Assembly (NCBI GenBank): GCA_008711295.1 | Contig: VUYV01000020.1 | Location: 3,645,296 to 3,709,295, forward strand | Direction: 5' to 3' | Length of the DNA: 64,000 nt | Source: Anarhynchus alexandrinus | Taxonomy: Eukaryota > Chordata > Aves > Charadriiformes > Charadriidae | In this document: positions 11,371 to 26,400 of the stretch, piece after piece | Layout: the number at the start of each line of letters is the position of its first letter | Position numbering within the stretch: the first letter of the stretch is position 1 | The notes under the pieces: generated by a model | Seen by the model: only the letters and a program-made list of their open reading frames with translations | The model's database searches: none | What the model was told of the DNA's origin: nothing | Position numbers and translations under genes: made by a program

Positions 11371-14300
11371 AGCAGCCAGCCCTGCTAATCAACAGCAGCA
11401 TCTTTGCTGCATGTAACAGCATATGCTGTACTTTGACCTTTCCTTCCCTATCTAAATAAGGGTAGACATATCCACCGGCTGATAATTCATTTAGTGCCAG
11501 TTTTTAACCTGTTGTATGTGTCTGGGGACAGATACTTACTACTGAAGAAGTAAAGATAGCAAAAAACTTCACTCACTATTTCATCCTCTTAGGTCTAACC
11601 CCACAGATGTCTGATATTTAGCACCTTGCAGCTGACCTAGTCTAGGGTGAATACCATCCATCATTATTCCCCATCTATGTGGGCTGGAGTCAGTGGAGGT
11701 TTTGTTGTTGTTTTTTTTTATTATTATTTTTGCTTCGACTTGTACTAATTAGAAGATGAACCTAAACCTTCAGTGATGTCTCCAGTGCAGTCCACCTTCA
11801 CTAGAGGTGTCGATTTAACAAGGAAAGTATACACCACAAGATTTTTGAAGTACCCTTTGCACAAGGTTACACTATTCCTTGTACGAAAAGCAGCAATCGC
11901 ACGTGAAAGACTGATTTCAGCTTAACTGAAAGAAGAAGGAACATGAAAGCCTGAAGTTTTAGAATGGAAGGATGTTTATTTCAAGCTTTTCTAAAAGGCA
12001 TGGGTTCAGGGTCTTATGAAGGTTCAGCTTAAGGTTGGATCTGAAAACCTATGGTCAGTTCCAAATATTTCCTTTAGATAACTTCAGACGGGATCTATTA
12101 TGCTTAACACAAATTTGTCTGCATTTTAGCTAGCTAGTGAAGCAGTACTGAGACAAATGCTGCAGCTGTCTAGGTATTTGGGGAACGGGACTAATATTTG
12201 TGAAGATCACCAGAGAGCGTCCATTTAACTTAAATACTTCAGCTTTGGCACATTGAAGGTCCCAATGAAGAAAAACTGGGCACTTTGCTAGATGGCCAGT
12301 GTCTTCAAGCACCTGAAAAGTAGCCTGAATTTAGGTCTGTCCACAGGGTGGCTGGGTACTTCCTCCTTTTGGTACAAGAAATGAGCCTCAAAAGTATTGA
12401 AAATTTAACTTTGTGTTGTAAAGAAACCTCAGACAGCCTGTTCAGCTTTTCATAGAGTGCTGGTTGATGTGTTTTGAAAGACACTACTCTCCTAGTCAGG
12501 CTACAAATCTTGCTTTGTATTGGTACTATTTATCTGGGAACTGAAAGAAAATATGGTCACTGTGGTCAGTGGAGATGAAGTTGCCCTTTTTTTTAGGGTA
12601 ATGATGGATGTCTTCAGAAGTTGGACTTACGGTGAGGAGAGTTTTCTTCTGGAGATGGCTCTTTTTCTCTATCAGGAGAGAGGATCCAAACTGTGAATGT
12701 GCTTTGTTTAGTTATCTAAAGTTGGATGGAATGAATAGTGTTTCTGGTGCTTGAATAATTTGAAAAATTGGTGCTGTATAAATGGCTAAGTCAGGTTGTC
12801 ACACTATTAGACTTAATAATTTGGCAGGAAAAGCACAGACTGTGTCTTTCTTGAGAGCTTTGCCTGCACAAAAGGCAAAATTTGATTATTTGGGCCAGTC
12901 TTATTTACTATAAAGCATTCACAAAGGCTTGTGTACTGTTGATGATAGGGAGAAAGAAAAGCTATTTCAACCAAGACTTAAAATGACCTCTCATTAAAAA
13001 CAACCACACCCCTTCCTATTTCTCTACTACTTTGTTTTGACATTTTTCACTTGAATCTGCCAAGTGTGCTCTACCGACATAGAAAAAGATCTTGATAAGA
13101 AGAAGAAATAGCATGGTGTCTTTCCAGTCTTTGGTTCACACGCCCCAGATGAGCAGCATTAGTCACAAGCCATTAGAACAGCTAGCCTGAAGTGCTCCGT
13201 GGCTGCAGCTGAGCAGGAGCTGAGCTCTTGAGGCAGAATCATGCAGTGCAAAGCACAGCACTCCTGGCAAAGCAAAATAAATCCCCAAGTCCCCAGTAAA
13301 TATCGTTTGCATATATAGTTCACCACGGCTGGCTAACAGGAGGAATAAAACATGTGGAAGACGGTGCTTTTAGCTGAGGGTACGCAGCTTGACTTAGATA
13401 ATAAGGGGTGATGGTACAGGATCTGGAGCAGTAAACACCATATTTTAATGAATAATTTTTTGAAATAACAGGACACAGAGTCATTATAAGGGTTATCTGT
13501 TTCCATCAGCAATCTGTTGTGTTTCTGACAATAACCTCGGCCTGCATTTGTTTACATTATTTTTCTGCTAGGAGCTTTTAGAAGGGTTGCTATGGCTTGT
13601 GATTCCAACGCACCTGGAAAGTGGATGCTTGTTAGCACCTTTGCACCTGGAAGGTGAAACGGGAGTAATCAGGAAGTCAATATATGGGAGGGAATAGTCA
13701 GATCTTGTTTCTTTTAGCCCTCTGTGGGTGACTGAGAGCTGCGTTAACCTAGACAGAGTGGATATAAGGGGTTCTTCAGGGGCTGCCTGTGATCTGTTAC
13801 TTTATCCATAGTCTGAAGCTCCTGCCCAGCTGAGAAAATCAGGAAGTTCAGAGGAAGCTTATTGTAATATGGTGAGTAGTTTTTGCCTTTAATTTGGGCA
13901 AGTTTGAAGATTTTTAACATTTTTATTCAAGGTTATCTTGGTGGGATTTGTTTTGGGATCTGTGCTTACTGTTAGGGTTCACTGTTCTATCCAGTTAGTA
14001 TAGAAAGTCTGCTTGCCTTCTTGAGATGGTGTCTCAGTTCTTTGTAGTCATTCCATGATTCTACTAAGCTTCACAATGTGTTGTAAAGTGGGTATGTGCT
14101 GCCTTTTTACAGCTTTGGTCAGAAACTTTTGATGTTGACTCAGGAAGGGGAAGGTTGGAAACATAGGAATTCACGGTTATTGATAACTTCCTTCTCCTTA
14201 GTATAACAGGTCTGCTTTTCCTGCAAGATCACTAGTTTGGGGGAGGGGGTGGAGAGAAGAGGTGTTGGCATAATCCACTATCTAGTCTCAGAACAGGTTC

Positions 14301-17190
14301 TGATCCCTTTCAAGGAGAGAGGATGGTGTCTTTGCTCAATAAGGGCCTCATTTATCCTGTTGTCTTTGTGAAAGTTGTCTTTGACATCAGGCTGAGCTGT
14401 TGTGCACGGAGCAGAAAGAAAAGGAAGATGCTCTTTGCCTTAAATTCATACTCAGGGGCAAGGTGAGCAGTTAAAGATGGCACATGAGTTTAATATCCCC
14501 TGCACGTAGATCCTTGCAAGTTGAAACACAGAGTGAGTGTGTGTGATGAAGAAATAGCAGAAGACTGAAGAAAAGTCTTTTGCTCAGCCCAGCAAAATAC
14601 AACACCAGGTCTATTTGCAGAATGGGAACTTTGCTATTTTACACTTTTCTTCTCGAGGCTTACACAAACTGAAAGCCTGTAGGACTGAGCATTAAGGGGG
14701 CTGGGAGGGGAAAATCTTTTCGCTCTGCCCCTTAACGCCTGGGAAGGAGGTGGTGAGTTTTTCCTTTTTCTTTTGGGGGGGAGTGGGGGAAGAGGACAAG
14801 TGAGGTGTGGAATTGTTTTTTTTGTTATTGAAGGGCAATTCATTCTCTTTCTCCTCCCAGACCTGCTACTTCTCAATCCATCCTGAGCCCAGAGATGATA
14901 ATAGAGAGCTTTCATATGCAAATATGTCAATTTATTTCCACAATAGCAAACCACTGAGGGCTGAAAGGGAAGCCACTGTAACGCTGAGAGTTAAATGGTT
15001 CCAAAACCACTCTGCTCCTCAAATTCAGGAGAGGAAGTCTAATCAAAGGCCATTCAAATCTCAAAACCACGGGACTTGACTTCCTCATCTTCTTGATGCT
15101 TCTGATCTTTCTCAAATCCTCTGCAGCAGAATCACTGATATGCTTACCTGCTCAGCTCCATCTGACCATATTGCACTGAGCTGTCTGGCAGAGCTGAGGA
15201 TGTTTCTTCCATGGCCTGAGAAATGCCTTTAACCTCCTCACTCTGTGGTGTCTTGGAGAGCACGGACATGCATTTATCTATGTGGCTTCCTTGGGTCCCT
15301 GGCCATAGGGATATAGGGTTGAGAAGGTATGCAGGCTCCAGAACTGAATGCTTTACTTTGTTTGAGATGTGTTCTTTGTGAACTAAATGTTCACTTTCCC
15401 CACTCATATGTAAATAGAAATGGGTGAATGTACTAAAATGTTCTACACAAACAGACTAGGATAATAAAATGTTTGGGTCCTTTCCTGAAAATAATACTTT
15501 TCCTTCATGGGCTTGCAAATATACGTTAGGAAACTAAAGGACCTGTTTTATACCACTCGGTTTGACACCCTCAGGCAACTTGAAATGATAGTTTTTCATG
15601 ATGCAGTGAAAACTCGACTCAGTACCAAGTCTCGCTCAACTCTGGAAGCAGACTGGCAGCGTGTTTGTGGCACCCAAAGTAGATACGCTTGCCTGCTAGC
15701 GTAGAAGCATTTCTAGGTCTGAAACAGCTTGAACCAAGTCATTGGGGAGGGTTTGTGCTCAGCACTTTTGTGTCAGTGATTAGCAGGGCTGCAGCAGGCC
15801 TGTGTACATCCTCCTCTGGAATAATTTGGAGAAGCTCAAAAAGGAGCTTCTGGGGACAATCTTCTCTCCAGTGTTGCAATGCAAGTCCTAAACCAGCCAG
15901 TTCTTAATACTCTCAGAGGGACTTCTATTTGTGTCTTTCAAGAAACTTTGTGTATGTGGGGAAAAAAACCCTTAAAAATTGTAAACTTTAGAGTTAAGGA
16001 AGACACAAGGAAGGATACTGTCTTTGCTGTGATTCTGAAGCCAGTCAAATGTGCTCAAGGTAACCTAGGCAGTAATGCAAAATGCAATGCCAGACTTAGT
16101 TTCCCAAAATGTAGGTAACCTCTGTTGGATTTTATGGCAATGTCTGTGGGTATTCATTCTGCCTGTGCCTTGAATGTGTCTTTGCGGATGCACCTTGAAG
16201 CTGAGGTTTGCAGCTTCCCTCTGGGAGGTTTGGTTAACATGCCACAACAAACACGCAAGAGGGCCCATGTGGATTTCAGCTGTGGCCTTTTCTTAATGCA
16301 TTTTAAAGCAAATACAAAGCTTTCAAAGCCTGGAGTTAAGCCCTCTGGGACTTCGTTCTCAACAACTGCAATATGTGAGCATGCAAACCTCTCAGTCAAA
16401 TCGGAGAATCCCTCTGGGGTATGTGCACTGGAGAATTGTAGAAAGGGCAGAAAAGTAGCTTTAGGCTACCTTTCCTTTCCTCCTAGGCTTCCCTTCCAGA
16501 GTCCAAGAAGCTGCCTGGTTATGTCAGATCTTGGCAAGCAGGAGTATGACTCATGATTTTTAAAAAGACAGCTGGTGAACAGGGATGAATTCCAACAGTG
16601 GGCAAAATCTCACCTTTATTCGTACAGGAGTAGTCTTATTGTCATCGGTGATTGTCCTGTTTCCTCCTACCTGTAGAGTTTTTTCTATGAGAGAGAGAAT
16701 AATTGAAAATCAAAGTGGTTTAGGTGGTTTCCTAGTGGCCAGCTTTCAGTTTCCAGTCATCCATCATGTGGTCGTGTTTTCCTTTATTACAAATATTTAC
16801 CTGCACATTTCTTTATATTAAAAGTTTTGAGTTGAACAGCCTTTTTCTATGCAGATCACAGTGTATCTATTATCCGTATATAGGAAATCTCCAGTATGAT
16901 AAGCAGTTGGTAACTGTTCCTCATAAAGCTAATTCCTGTTAATGAAAAATCTAAAACCCCTTTAAGTCACAAACGATTTCAAATCCAAACTTTCAGGCCA
17001 TTTCCCTCTTCTTGGTCTATGATCTGCAAAATGTCTGTAGATTTTTTTGTTATATCTGTAGGGGAACCAGTAACTGTTTGCTTACGTTACATTCAGACTC
17101 GGGCAAACTTACCTGAGTGCTTGACAGCATCCTTTGCTTCTGGAGGATTTCTTCTGTCATAGTTGGTGTTGACTGTGGAATTTTTACAAA
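11371..17190. other. Unique non-coding stretch with short simple repeats
   Basis: T-rich simple sequence lies at about 11701-11731 (GTTGTT then T9 then ATTATT). Two CACCTG E-boxes lie 33 bp apart at 13611 and 13644. A G-rich tract occurs at 14696-14713 and another at 14776-14790. An ATGCAAAT octamer sits in a short palindrome at 14913-14926. The longest open frame of the window (143 codons, 16125-16556, +) is here, but it resembles nothing known and is overlapped by an antisense frame. I support no gene. Confidence 0.4.
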
Positions 17191-17232
17191 CTCTTTTTTT
17201 TAATTAAAAAGTGGGTTGTTTAAAAAAAAAAA
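17191..17232. repeat. T8/A12 simple sequence
   Basis: A T-run followed by AATTAAAAAG and, ten bases later, a run of twelve A. The two arms are complementary in part and could fold back. Simple sequence without an associated element. Confidence 0.6.
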
Positions 17233-19403
17233 ATGATTTAGTGCCAGTTAATTACCAGGAAATGGAGAAGCATGTGCTTCCTGCCACAATTAATTAGTCT
17301 GCTGGCTCTTTCCTAGCTCACATAAACCTGTATTCTAATTATATGGAGACAGTTTCTGCCATGAAACATTAGCATCCAGCCACCAATGTATAGATGCAGT
17401 TGCACAGATTTCATCTGCTGGGTCATCTGTCAGAAACAAAGATGGTGAAGACCTGTTAAATCATCTTTTCCCATCCTCCTGGTTGGCATTGCTTTTCTTG
17501 CCTTTAAGAATTCTGTCTGGCCCCTGGACTTAACTGATTAAGGAAGGGGAAAGAGAATCTTTCACTGTTTCTGAGGGGAGAAGTGCATCTTAATTTGTGG
17601 GTCATGACCCTGATATGTAATTCACAGGCAGTTAAGCAGCAGTGAAAACACTGTAATAATCCTAGAGTAAGGAAAATAAAATATTCCAGGTAGAATTTGG
17701 GGGAGGCAAGACTTTCCAAGTATGAGAGATGAAGTATGGTAGTAAGTATTTCAGCCAGAGATATTGCTGCTCTGTTTGATATATTTTTATTCTTTTTGAG
17801 CTAAACGTAAGAGATTAGAAAAAAAAATAAATCTTTATTTTTGGCTTATACCTGAGAAAAGTGACAAATGTAGCTATGGGGAATATTCTAGAGGTTCTGC
17901 TACTGCCTTTGCTTTTTTTTTGGCTGGTGTCCTTTCCACCCGCACAAATTGCATTCCTGCTCTGCAAAGAGTCTAGGAGCTGGGGCAGACTGGACCCTTG
18001 AGCCCCAAGACCTTGGCTGGGCAGGTATGCCCTGAGAGACCACTGGACCTCCTGGAGCTGCCTTTGGAGAGGTAGGGCTTGCAGCTTTCAGCACTGCTTC
18101 AAAGCAATCTGCATTTTGCTGGCCATTTCTCTTTACCTCCTTTCTTGCCCTGGAATCAGTTTACACTGAATACCTCTTCAGGTCAACATTTAAAGTATTC
18201 AACACCTGGGCAGCCCAAATCAGCCTAATTGTCTATTAAAGTTATATACCTTAATGGCCTTACAGGGTAATGTGGATCAATTTTTGAAGATACAGTTACA
18301 AAAGTTGTACCAATGCCTTTCCCCTAGTGAAAAGTCTCCCTGTTGCCTCCTTGCATTTTCTTGAGGAGCCTGGAGGCTGCAGACAGCAGGACCTAACCCC
18401 ATGGCTGAATGGATACTAGAGGTGGGCGAGCAGCCAGCCGGGTGGGACAGGCAGGGAATGTCAGGCAGCAGAGATTTGAAGCCTGGGAGATGTATGAGGA
18501 ACTTCCCAGTTCTGCGTTTGTGCTATAGCTTCACCCTGGTGGGTAAGGCTTGGAGGAAGAATGCACAGGTTGATTTTAAACTGGGTGTAATTAGTGTACT
18601 CATAAGTTACGTTTCATTCTGCCCCTGTGGCACCTCAGTAGCAAATTACTGTGAAAGGTAGCAGAAATGTTGTGTGCCCAGGCGTGAGAGCAGGCTGTGG
18701 ATGCTTGATGGTGGTGAACTTCTCAGAGAATCCAGGTCCCCAAGTTTAGGCCAGTGCTGGACCTCTCAATTTGTGTCTTACAAGCGAAAGAGATGCCATT
18801 TCTGTGAGGGGCAGAGAGAGGGGCATCAAGGAGAACAGCCTGCGGCCGTGATTTGTACTTCTGGAATGACTTGACTGAGCAATGTGTCTGACTGTGAGTC
18901 ACACAAAGTCCTTTTAGCTTCCATTAAAGTAATCTGGCTGTGCAATATACCTTAGACTGTCATGAGAGGCTTAAGTGCTGATACTCAACATATAACTTAT
19001 GTTTGGAAGTAATTACTAGACGTAAGCTGTGTGTTTGCTGAAATGGGACATGAAATGAAGCTAAGAGCATTAACTCTTATTTCCCAATGGAAGTGGCCTC
19101 TCTTGAGAGTAGTCTGTAACCTCAGATGTCATATCCTCCCTTGAAAGACATCTTGCCAGGGCTGTAATTTTAATTCTCTAAATACATATTTCACTAGATC
19201 ACTACAGTGACCATCTTTACTCTTGTCAGGAATCTCAAAATGTTTGATGTGAGATTTTAACTATGTTCAGTATAGTTCCTAAGAGGGTGCCTAGTCAGGA
19301 GGTGAAGACTTTGGCCAGAGATATAAAAAAAAAACAAAACCAGGTTTCTGAATAGCCACAGTTGTTTGGGTTTTTGTGGGGTTTTTTTGGTGGCTGTCAC
19401 GTC

Positions 19404-19416
19404 NCCCCCCCCCCCC
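19404..19416. repeat. C homopolymer with adjacent N
   Basis: One undetermined base at 19404 is followed by twelve C. The N most likely marks an unresolved homopolymer length. Confidence 0.85.
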
Positions 19417-22400
19417 TTTTCATGGCATATCACTTATGGCACCATTTATCAAAGCATTTAATCACATGCAGAAGTCTCACCCAGTTCAGTAAACCAGTTT
19501 TCTTAACGTGGGATTTAGTTTTGATGCTTCCCTCTGTTTCCCAGTTGTAAAACAAAGATAGTAAACTTTTCCGTCTTTCTCTGTGAGATTATAGGGTGTA
19601 TGGGTGAATTTATGGGTGTATGTCTTTGCTGCAGAGGGCCACTGAGCTAACAATAGTTGTAGCTAGTTAGTATTCATTAAGCTGCAAACTTGGGGAAAAA
19701 GAGCAGCAAAGGTTGGGCACCAGAAGGATACCATGTTGTCACATCTCACATTATTTCTTCTGTTTCTTAAGGAACTGACATCTGGAGGCATGTGCTTAAA
19801 TGTGGTTTCCTACCTTTCAAAAACAAATAAACAAATGAAATGCAGTTGCTGTCCATGACTGTAGGAGAGGAAAATCCGAAGCTGGGGCTGGTGTGTTCTT
19901 TCAAGGAGCAGAAAGCAGAAGTCAAAACTAAATCCATTTTGATTTGTTTTTAAGATCTCGCAGTTTTTATATTAGTGTCATGATTGTAAGGAAGATAGAG
20001 AAGAGTCACGAGTCTTAGGGTCTGGGGAACTGATCATAAAAACAAAATTAAATTCAGGTTAAGACCCCCAAAGTTAAATAAATGAACTGAAAGTTAGAAA
20101 GAATTAAGTTTTGCTTCTTGATAGGGGTTGATTATGCTAGTTTTCTCCCCTCTCTCATTTTACCTTTCGATTAAGCCTTACTGCTGGGTCCTGACTGCAG
20201 GGCTCAGCTTGATAACCATCCTCTAAGATGACATCATTATTATTGTTTATCAGATAAAAAAAGCCATGTAGTGTTTTGGGATGCAGAGGGGAATTGTCTG
20301 TATAAATATAAGACCCAGTGGCTCACCAATTTCTGCCAATGTGAACACACTTTTTTCCCACCTGACAAACTGGGGGATGGGGAAAGGCAGAACTGGAATA
20401 AAAATGCAGCAAGTTGACTCTCATATCAGCTTCTGCCTCTGAATCTACTTTGAATCTGGGCAAAACCCTCTGGGAGGACCTGACTGCCCCAGTTGTGGGG
20501 AATGCATGCAGCAGCACCAAGGGCAGGAAAGCCTGTCTGCAGCTAGCTGACCAGTCTCAGCTGATTCCATTCTCCTCTGGCTTCAAATGCCACTTCTCTG
20601 TAGAGCTGTTAGCCATAATGGCAATTTGTCCTGCCTGCACTTTTGACAGCTGGTAGAGCATTTCAGGAAAGGAGGTAGAATAGGGTTAAAGCTTATCTTT
20701 CATTGCCTTTCTCCTAGAATGAGTGGCTGTGCATAAAACTTTGTTTTAAAATGGATGTTTGATGAGATTATTTTTTTTTTGCAGTGTTGCTAGTTTGCTT
20801 TCTACCAGTTCAGAGTGACCCATGCTGTGGCTTATTGATGCCAGGTGCTCTTACTCGAGGCACACTGATTGCAAAGAAAAGCTAAAGTTGGTGCAATAAA
20901 CAAAAGCAGCCCTTATAGGTCACCTGTTCTCAGCCCTCTGTGTCATAGAGAATTTTGTCTTTGACATGTTCTCATTGATGTCATTTAACCTCCTGAATGT
21001 CTGTAATGAGGATCTCTTGGTCATTTACCTGGAGAATATAATCAGCTGCTGTCTTAATTCTGACTGTTAAGAGCCTTTACCTCATACACATACTGATCTG
21101 TACCTTTCTTCATTTCTGGTTGTTTCTTTCTGTCCTGCTATCTTCTGAGGCCATGAATTAATTTACTTCCTTCATCTATTATTTTTTTTAAAGGTATTAG
21201 ACTCTGATCATATTCCCTGTTGGCTTATTTTTAACTCTTTCACTTGCTCCTTGCGTGGCTTATGCTCTGTTCCTTAAATCACTTTATGGTTGTCTTTGGT
21301 CTTTATCTCTTTCCAGTCACCACCTTTTTCCTAAATTTAGAAGAGAATATAGAGGTGTTCGGTTCTGAAGGCTCAGTTGCATTGCGGCTGTATAGATTGG
21401 CATTTTTATCTCCCTGCTTTTCTGGGTGGTGTTCTTTTTTTTGTGCATCTGAGAATAATCTAGGAGTATACAGCCGTTAGCCCAAGTCTGCTGTCAGCTA
21501 TGTCAAGAAAACAGAGATGAGTGAATGAAAAGAAAACCACTTGAAGCCTCTGGGGTTGCCTTTACTTTTATTCTGAAGACTTTTAAGAGAGAAGAAATAA
21601 AGCAGAGATCTCAAGGGTAGATCAGGAAGGCAGTTTTAAATCAGAGAAGGAAATACAGACTTAGTGATGTGATGTTCTGTTAAAGGTCCCAGCGGTGGCT
21701 GGTGGTTTTCTTGGAGAAAGTTGGCTGGACGATGATAGCCAGATTTGACTAAAGCTCTCATAGACTGATCTGTTTCATTCATAATATTTCTGCAGTACTT
21801 ATGGGAATTGTATCTAATATCTTTAGATTTCAGTGATAATTCAAGTAGAGAGAGGCAAAAACCCTAAAATCAGTCAAATCTACTTAATATCACTGTGAGT
21901 TAAGAATCCACCGAATATTTGTGTGTAATAGCAGTATATGCTGTCTGTTTAAACAATGATTATATTCTAAGTTTTGAGAGTGGGCCTAGGTCTGAACGGG
22001 TAGTCAACTAAGGAGGTTGAAAATAGAGGTTTCTGACTTGATAGGTCAGTTTGAGTGCATGTATTTCTGCTCCTAAAAAGTGTTCTGCCCATAAGAATTG
22101 AAATCAAAGGTAATTTGCATGGATCTGGTTAGACAAGAAGAGCAGGGCCAGAAGTCATTCCTTTGGGGATCACACCAATGGAAAGGAAACAAGGAGGTCC
22201 TTTGACATCAGCAGAATTGCTCTGAATTTTTGCTAACGTATCGTGCCACTTCATGGCAAAAAGCTGATATGCAAGTACCCTGTGGGATCCTAAGCAGAGT
22301 GCGGGGTAGGGATGGTGGTGCTCTTTGACATGAGTTGGATTTCTCATGTTGGAGGAGCAAAGGTCTACTGCACAGTCAACCTCAGCATGCTGACCCAGCT

Positions 22401-23466
22401 GAACAGTTGATCCACCTCATTTTAAGCAGGCAAGTAATTTTGGCAGATATATCAATTTAGGAGGCAATCCTTTCCTAGCTCTCCAGGCTTTCTGTCACTG
22501 CTTCCCTCTTTCAGCTAATGGGCACTATCCTCAACTTCTCCCATGGAGGGTCAGGCAGGTTAAATTGCTCCTCATTTGCCTCTGGAGCAAACCCATGTGA
22601 ATTTAATAGGACTATCTAGCTGTGCGCACAGTAATAAATTCAATGTGCCTGGGAAATTTTGCAGGCGCTGAGTTCAGCTGGCAGGGAATGACTTTCAGCC
22701 ACACCAACATGTGCTTTTACACCCCTGCACCGGCACTGTGCAGAGACTGCATGTTGGGATTGATCCCTCAGATGCTATATGGGCTGAGCAAAACTTGGGC
22801 TCCATATGTGAAAGAGCTATTTGGCGTGGGCCAGCAGTGCGTCAGGGACTGTTCCCACAGATTACTAATGAACGATATAACTGCATTCTCCTGCCTAGAA
22901 AGGTCAGCCAGATTGTGTGGTTTCTTGCTATAGATGCACCCTTATGTGTTATAAACTCAGAGGCTATCATTTAGGGAATTATTTCTATTTAGTACGGCAT
23001 TTAAACAAATGCTCGCCCATGCTCACATGCTAAACTCCCACTAAGTCCATGGAATTTGAATGAGACTCCATTGTTAATAACTTCCTGACTGTACCACAGT
23101 TGATTTAGTAAGGATGCACATCACAATGGAAACGACTGAAGCAGGACCTCTGGGCACCGTTGTTTGCAGGCTTTTGGCCACTTGAAATTGCTTTGAAAAC
23201 AGGTTATTTGTCATTAATGTCACACCTTCTCTCACCTTTCCTTACCCCTCTTTATTTTTCCTTTCATAATGTTCAGTGCTTTAAGCTTTAGAACAGACTG
23301 TCAGGACTAATTAGAAATATGTCAGCAATTAATTTACTTGCCATCCAGAGCTCTTTCATGCCCGATTGGAACACGCTTACTGGCCAGGAATAGCTGCTGC
23401 CATTGCAAGGATGCAACACTAATCAGACGTTGCTATATGAAGGGGAAGACAGTATCTCCTGCAAAT

Positions 23467-23479
23467 AAAAAAAAAAAAN
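23467..23479. repeat. A homopolymer ending in N
   Basis: Twelve A followed by one undetermined base at 23479. Again this is consistent with a contig join or unresolved homopolymer length. Confidence 0.85.
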
Positions 23480-26400
23480 TGAGTGTTAGGTTAATTATTC
23501 TGATCCCCAGGCACTTTTTTTTTGCACGTTGTTCTGCTGAACTCTTCTATTTTTTTGTAGATTTTAGAAATGGAAATTACTTTTTAGGTCACCCAGGCTA
23601 TCCCTACGGGCTAGACTAAGATTATTCCCTGGAATGTTCTTAAATCCTGTCCACTCCCGTTTGGAGAGATTCAGATTCCCAAAGAGAGCTGAAGCACAGT
23701 CATAGATTTCAGTAATAATGACAGGAATTGCTATGTACAAAGTTTCATTCACGTGTTTATCAAATTAGATTGCTCGTGCTGTTGGATGGAGAGCCTGTTG
23801 TGATGGTTTAATAAATAAAGCTCTCCTGTCTGCGATACGAATGATCAAGTGATACGAGTGGTTCAACCTGCAGCTTTCCTGCTGACAGTGGGAACGCATG
23901 ACTCAGCTGATGACCAATTCAGCGGTTTTCTACAGAAAGGTGGTTTGCTGCTGGAAACTGTCACGATGTTAGTGGGCTCATTGCAGTGAAGTTTCCTGAA
24001 CAAATGAATGCTTTACTGGAACTGTCACTAGGGAGACGTGAAAGATGAAAAATCAAAGGGGAGTGGGGACGGGGGAGCAGGGGAAGGAAGAGAAGAAACA
24101 GATGTGTGTTGCCCTTGTTTCAAATTCTGTACTTTGTCAAAGATTAGACCTATTTGTGCCTGTTTGATTCGGCCCCATACTTAAAATTAATTTTGAAGCT
24201 GTTTTCAAAGAAATCTGAAGGTTCTAGTCACTTGAAATAATCCCAAAATAAAGACACAATTCTTCTAATTTTACCTCCTAGAGTTTATGAAACAGGTTTT
24301 TTTAGACACAGCCAAACAACACAAGGACCAAGGATCCAGACTTCCTCACTTGAAATATTCAGGGGACAGTAGTTGTCAAAATGACAGTAGTGACTTGTAT
24401 CACATCATTAGAATATCTTCTAATCTAACTGAATAACTTAATTCCTAAATACTGTTAATATCTCATTCACATTCACTTGAACTTAGATTGAGGACTATGG
24501 CAGGTACTTTTGGTCTGATCAGATAAAATTATTTGTTGAGGATGAAAGATGAAATTAGCAGCATAACATGCAGCCCTATTAGTGAAAGAAAATAGCCTAT
24601 TGCTTTGAAACTTCATACTCTATCACCACAGTGCATTACAGCCTGGTTTTATAGCTCTTCCAGCTGCATTTTGCATCCCTTCATCCAGGTACAACTAGAA
24701 GCACAACTGTTTGGTCACTTGTTGGTGTCACCATTACAGCTCTGTAAGGAGAACATCATTACACTGCTACTATATGTGTAGATATTGTATTTATCTGTAT
24801 ATCATAGGACTAAAATGGAGCTCGTGCCATTTGAACTCCACCTACTGATGTTAATGTGTTTTTAATACTGTGCAACTTGCCTTGTTATTCAGATTCACTC
24901 CTGGTATTTTAATGAGACAGTAGCAGCTATGTTTAAGGGAAAAAAAATAAAGCCCTTGGATGTGTGATTTCTCTCTACAAGTGGTGTGATCGATAGGGTT
25001 TTTTTTTTTTCTCTCCTTTAAAGAACTGCTATTCACATTTTAAAAAATAATCTCCTGAGGCAGTAGCTGGCTCAAGAGGGTGGTAATACCACATGGTGGT
25101 TTATTGCACAGGGTCAGCAGCTCAAGTCCACCCCAGCTCATTGTCTAAACACATTAAAGAAAATGGAGTGTGTCCTCTCTGCCAGCTACCTCATAAAATA
25201 TGCATTCACCTCACCATAGCTGCTAATTGTCTCCCTTGGTTGTCAAACTCAGTAGAGAGGCCAAGAGGTGAGGGAGACTATGAAAAATGAATTACTCTCT
25301 CGCTCGTAACAATCCCATTAAGGCACGTTAACCTGGAATTAGGTGTATGTAGGAAAGTGAAAGCCTGCACCATTGTTGCCTTTACATCAACAGCCAATAC
25401 TGGTCTCCTGGTTTGCCAGGCTAGTTTGCCTCTAGGAGTACTATGTTAAATAAATATTTATTTTTTTTTTCCTACGGAAGAGAACTAGTTAATGGGAATA
25501 ATTGAATGGTGGCGCATCAAGATCAAGCAAAACTGACGTGTCTGTCCATATGACTGAGCAATGGGGCATGTCCTGGAGTCTTTTTGTCAGTACAGGTAAG
25601 GAGACCACACAGACAAATATTCAGCTTATCAGTGTGAGGTCTTGGTGTTGAGAGCAGCTCATGAGGGTAATGTTCCCCCAGTTCTGATTTCAGACCAGAC
25701 CAACAGGGTTCGTCCTATTACGGCAAAACTATTTGTGAACAGTTTGTGGCAGGTCTGGGTAGGAAAACTTGGGTTGTGATAAGAATGAAACAGAATGGCC
25801 ATACTGGTCAAACGAAAGGTTCATCTACTCAATACTCTGTTTTCAGCTGCAGCTAAGCAGCTGTCGCTGGTTGTAGCTGTACAAGGTGGTAATGAATGAG
25901 CAAGAACAGGGTGAACATATATAACACTTCATATACCTGTTACTTTCCAGACCTCTGATTACTTTTAGAACATGACTCCCATTTTTCTGTGCATTTCCTA
26001 ATACCAAATGACTTCTTTTTTTGAAGAGTTCCCCTCCATTTGGCACATAAAAACCGAGTATCCATTTTGGCTTCCTTTATCCAGGTATTCCACAGATGTG
26101 CTACCTGTAGTGAGCCACGTCTTTGTGTTTGCTGTGAACATGGAACTTAGGATCCTTGTTTGATGCCTGTTAGTTCTTGTGGTGGGAAAGACAGGAAGCA
26201 ATCAACCTTAATACACCTTCTTCATATCACTTCTGCTTTATGTATTGTATCCCTCCCAGGCCATCTTTTCTTCCAGACTGACAGTCCTTAGAGACATGTT
26301 TTGATGGCTGTAAGCAGATCTCAGGTCCTGTTTGATTTCGCTATCTTTGTCTCATGCACTCTTTCTCTGCTGCGTCCTGTCTGTGCTCATCTGCGCCTCT

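Noticed and set aside
13611..13649. Paired CACCTG E-boxes as an enhancer
   Set aside because: Six-base motifs occur often by chance; no further supporting structure.
14696..14790. G-run clusters as G-quadruplexes
   Set aside because: Only two to three suitable G-runs within loop distance in each cluster, so a stable four-run quadruplex is not clearly supported.
16125..16556. Longest open frame in the window (143 codons, plus strand)
   Set aside because: No family resemblance, a competing 81-codon antisense frame, and no supported splice sites. Length alone is within what chance gives in 64 kb.
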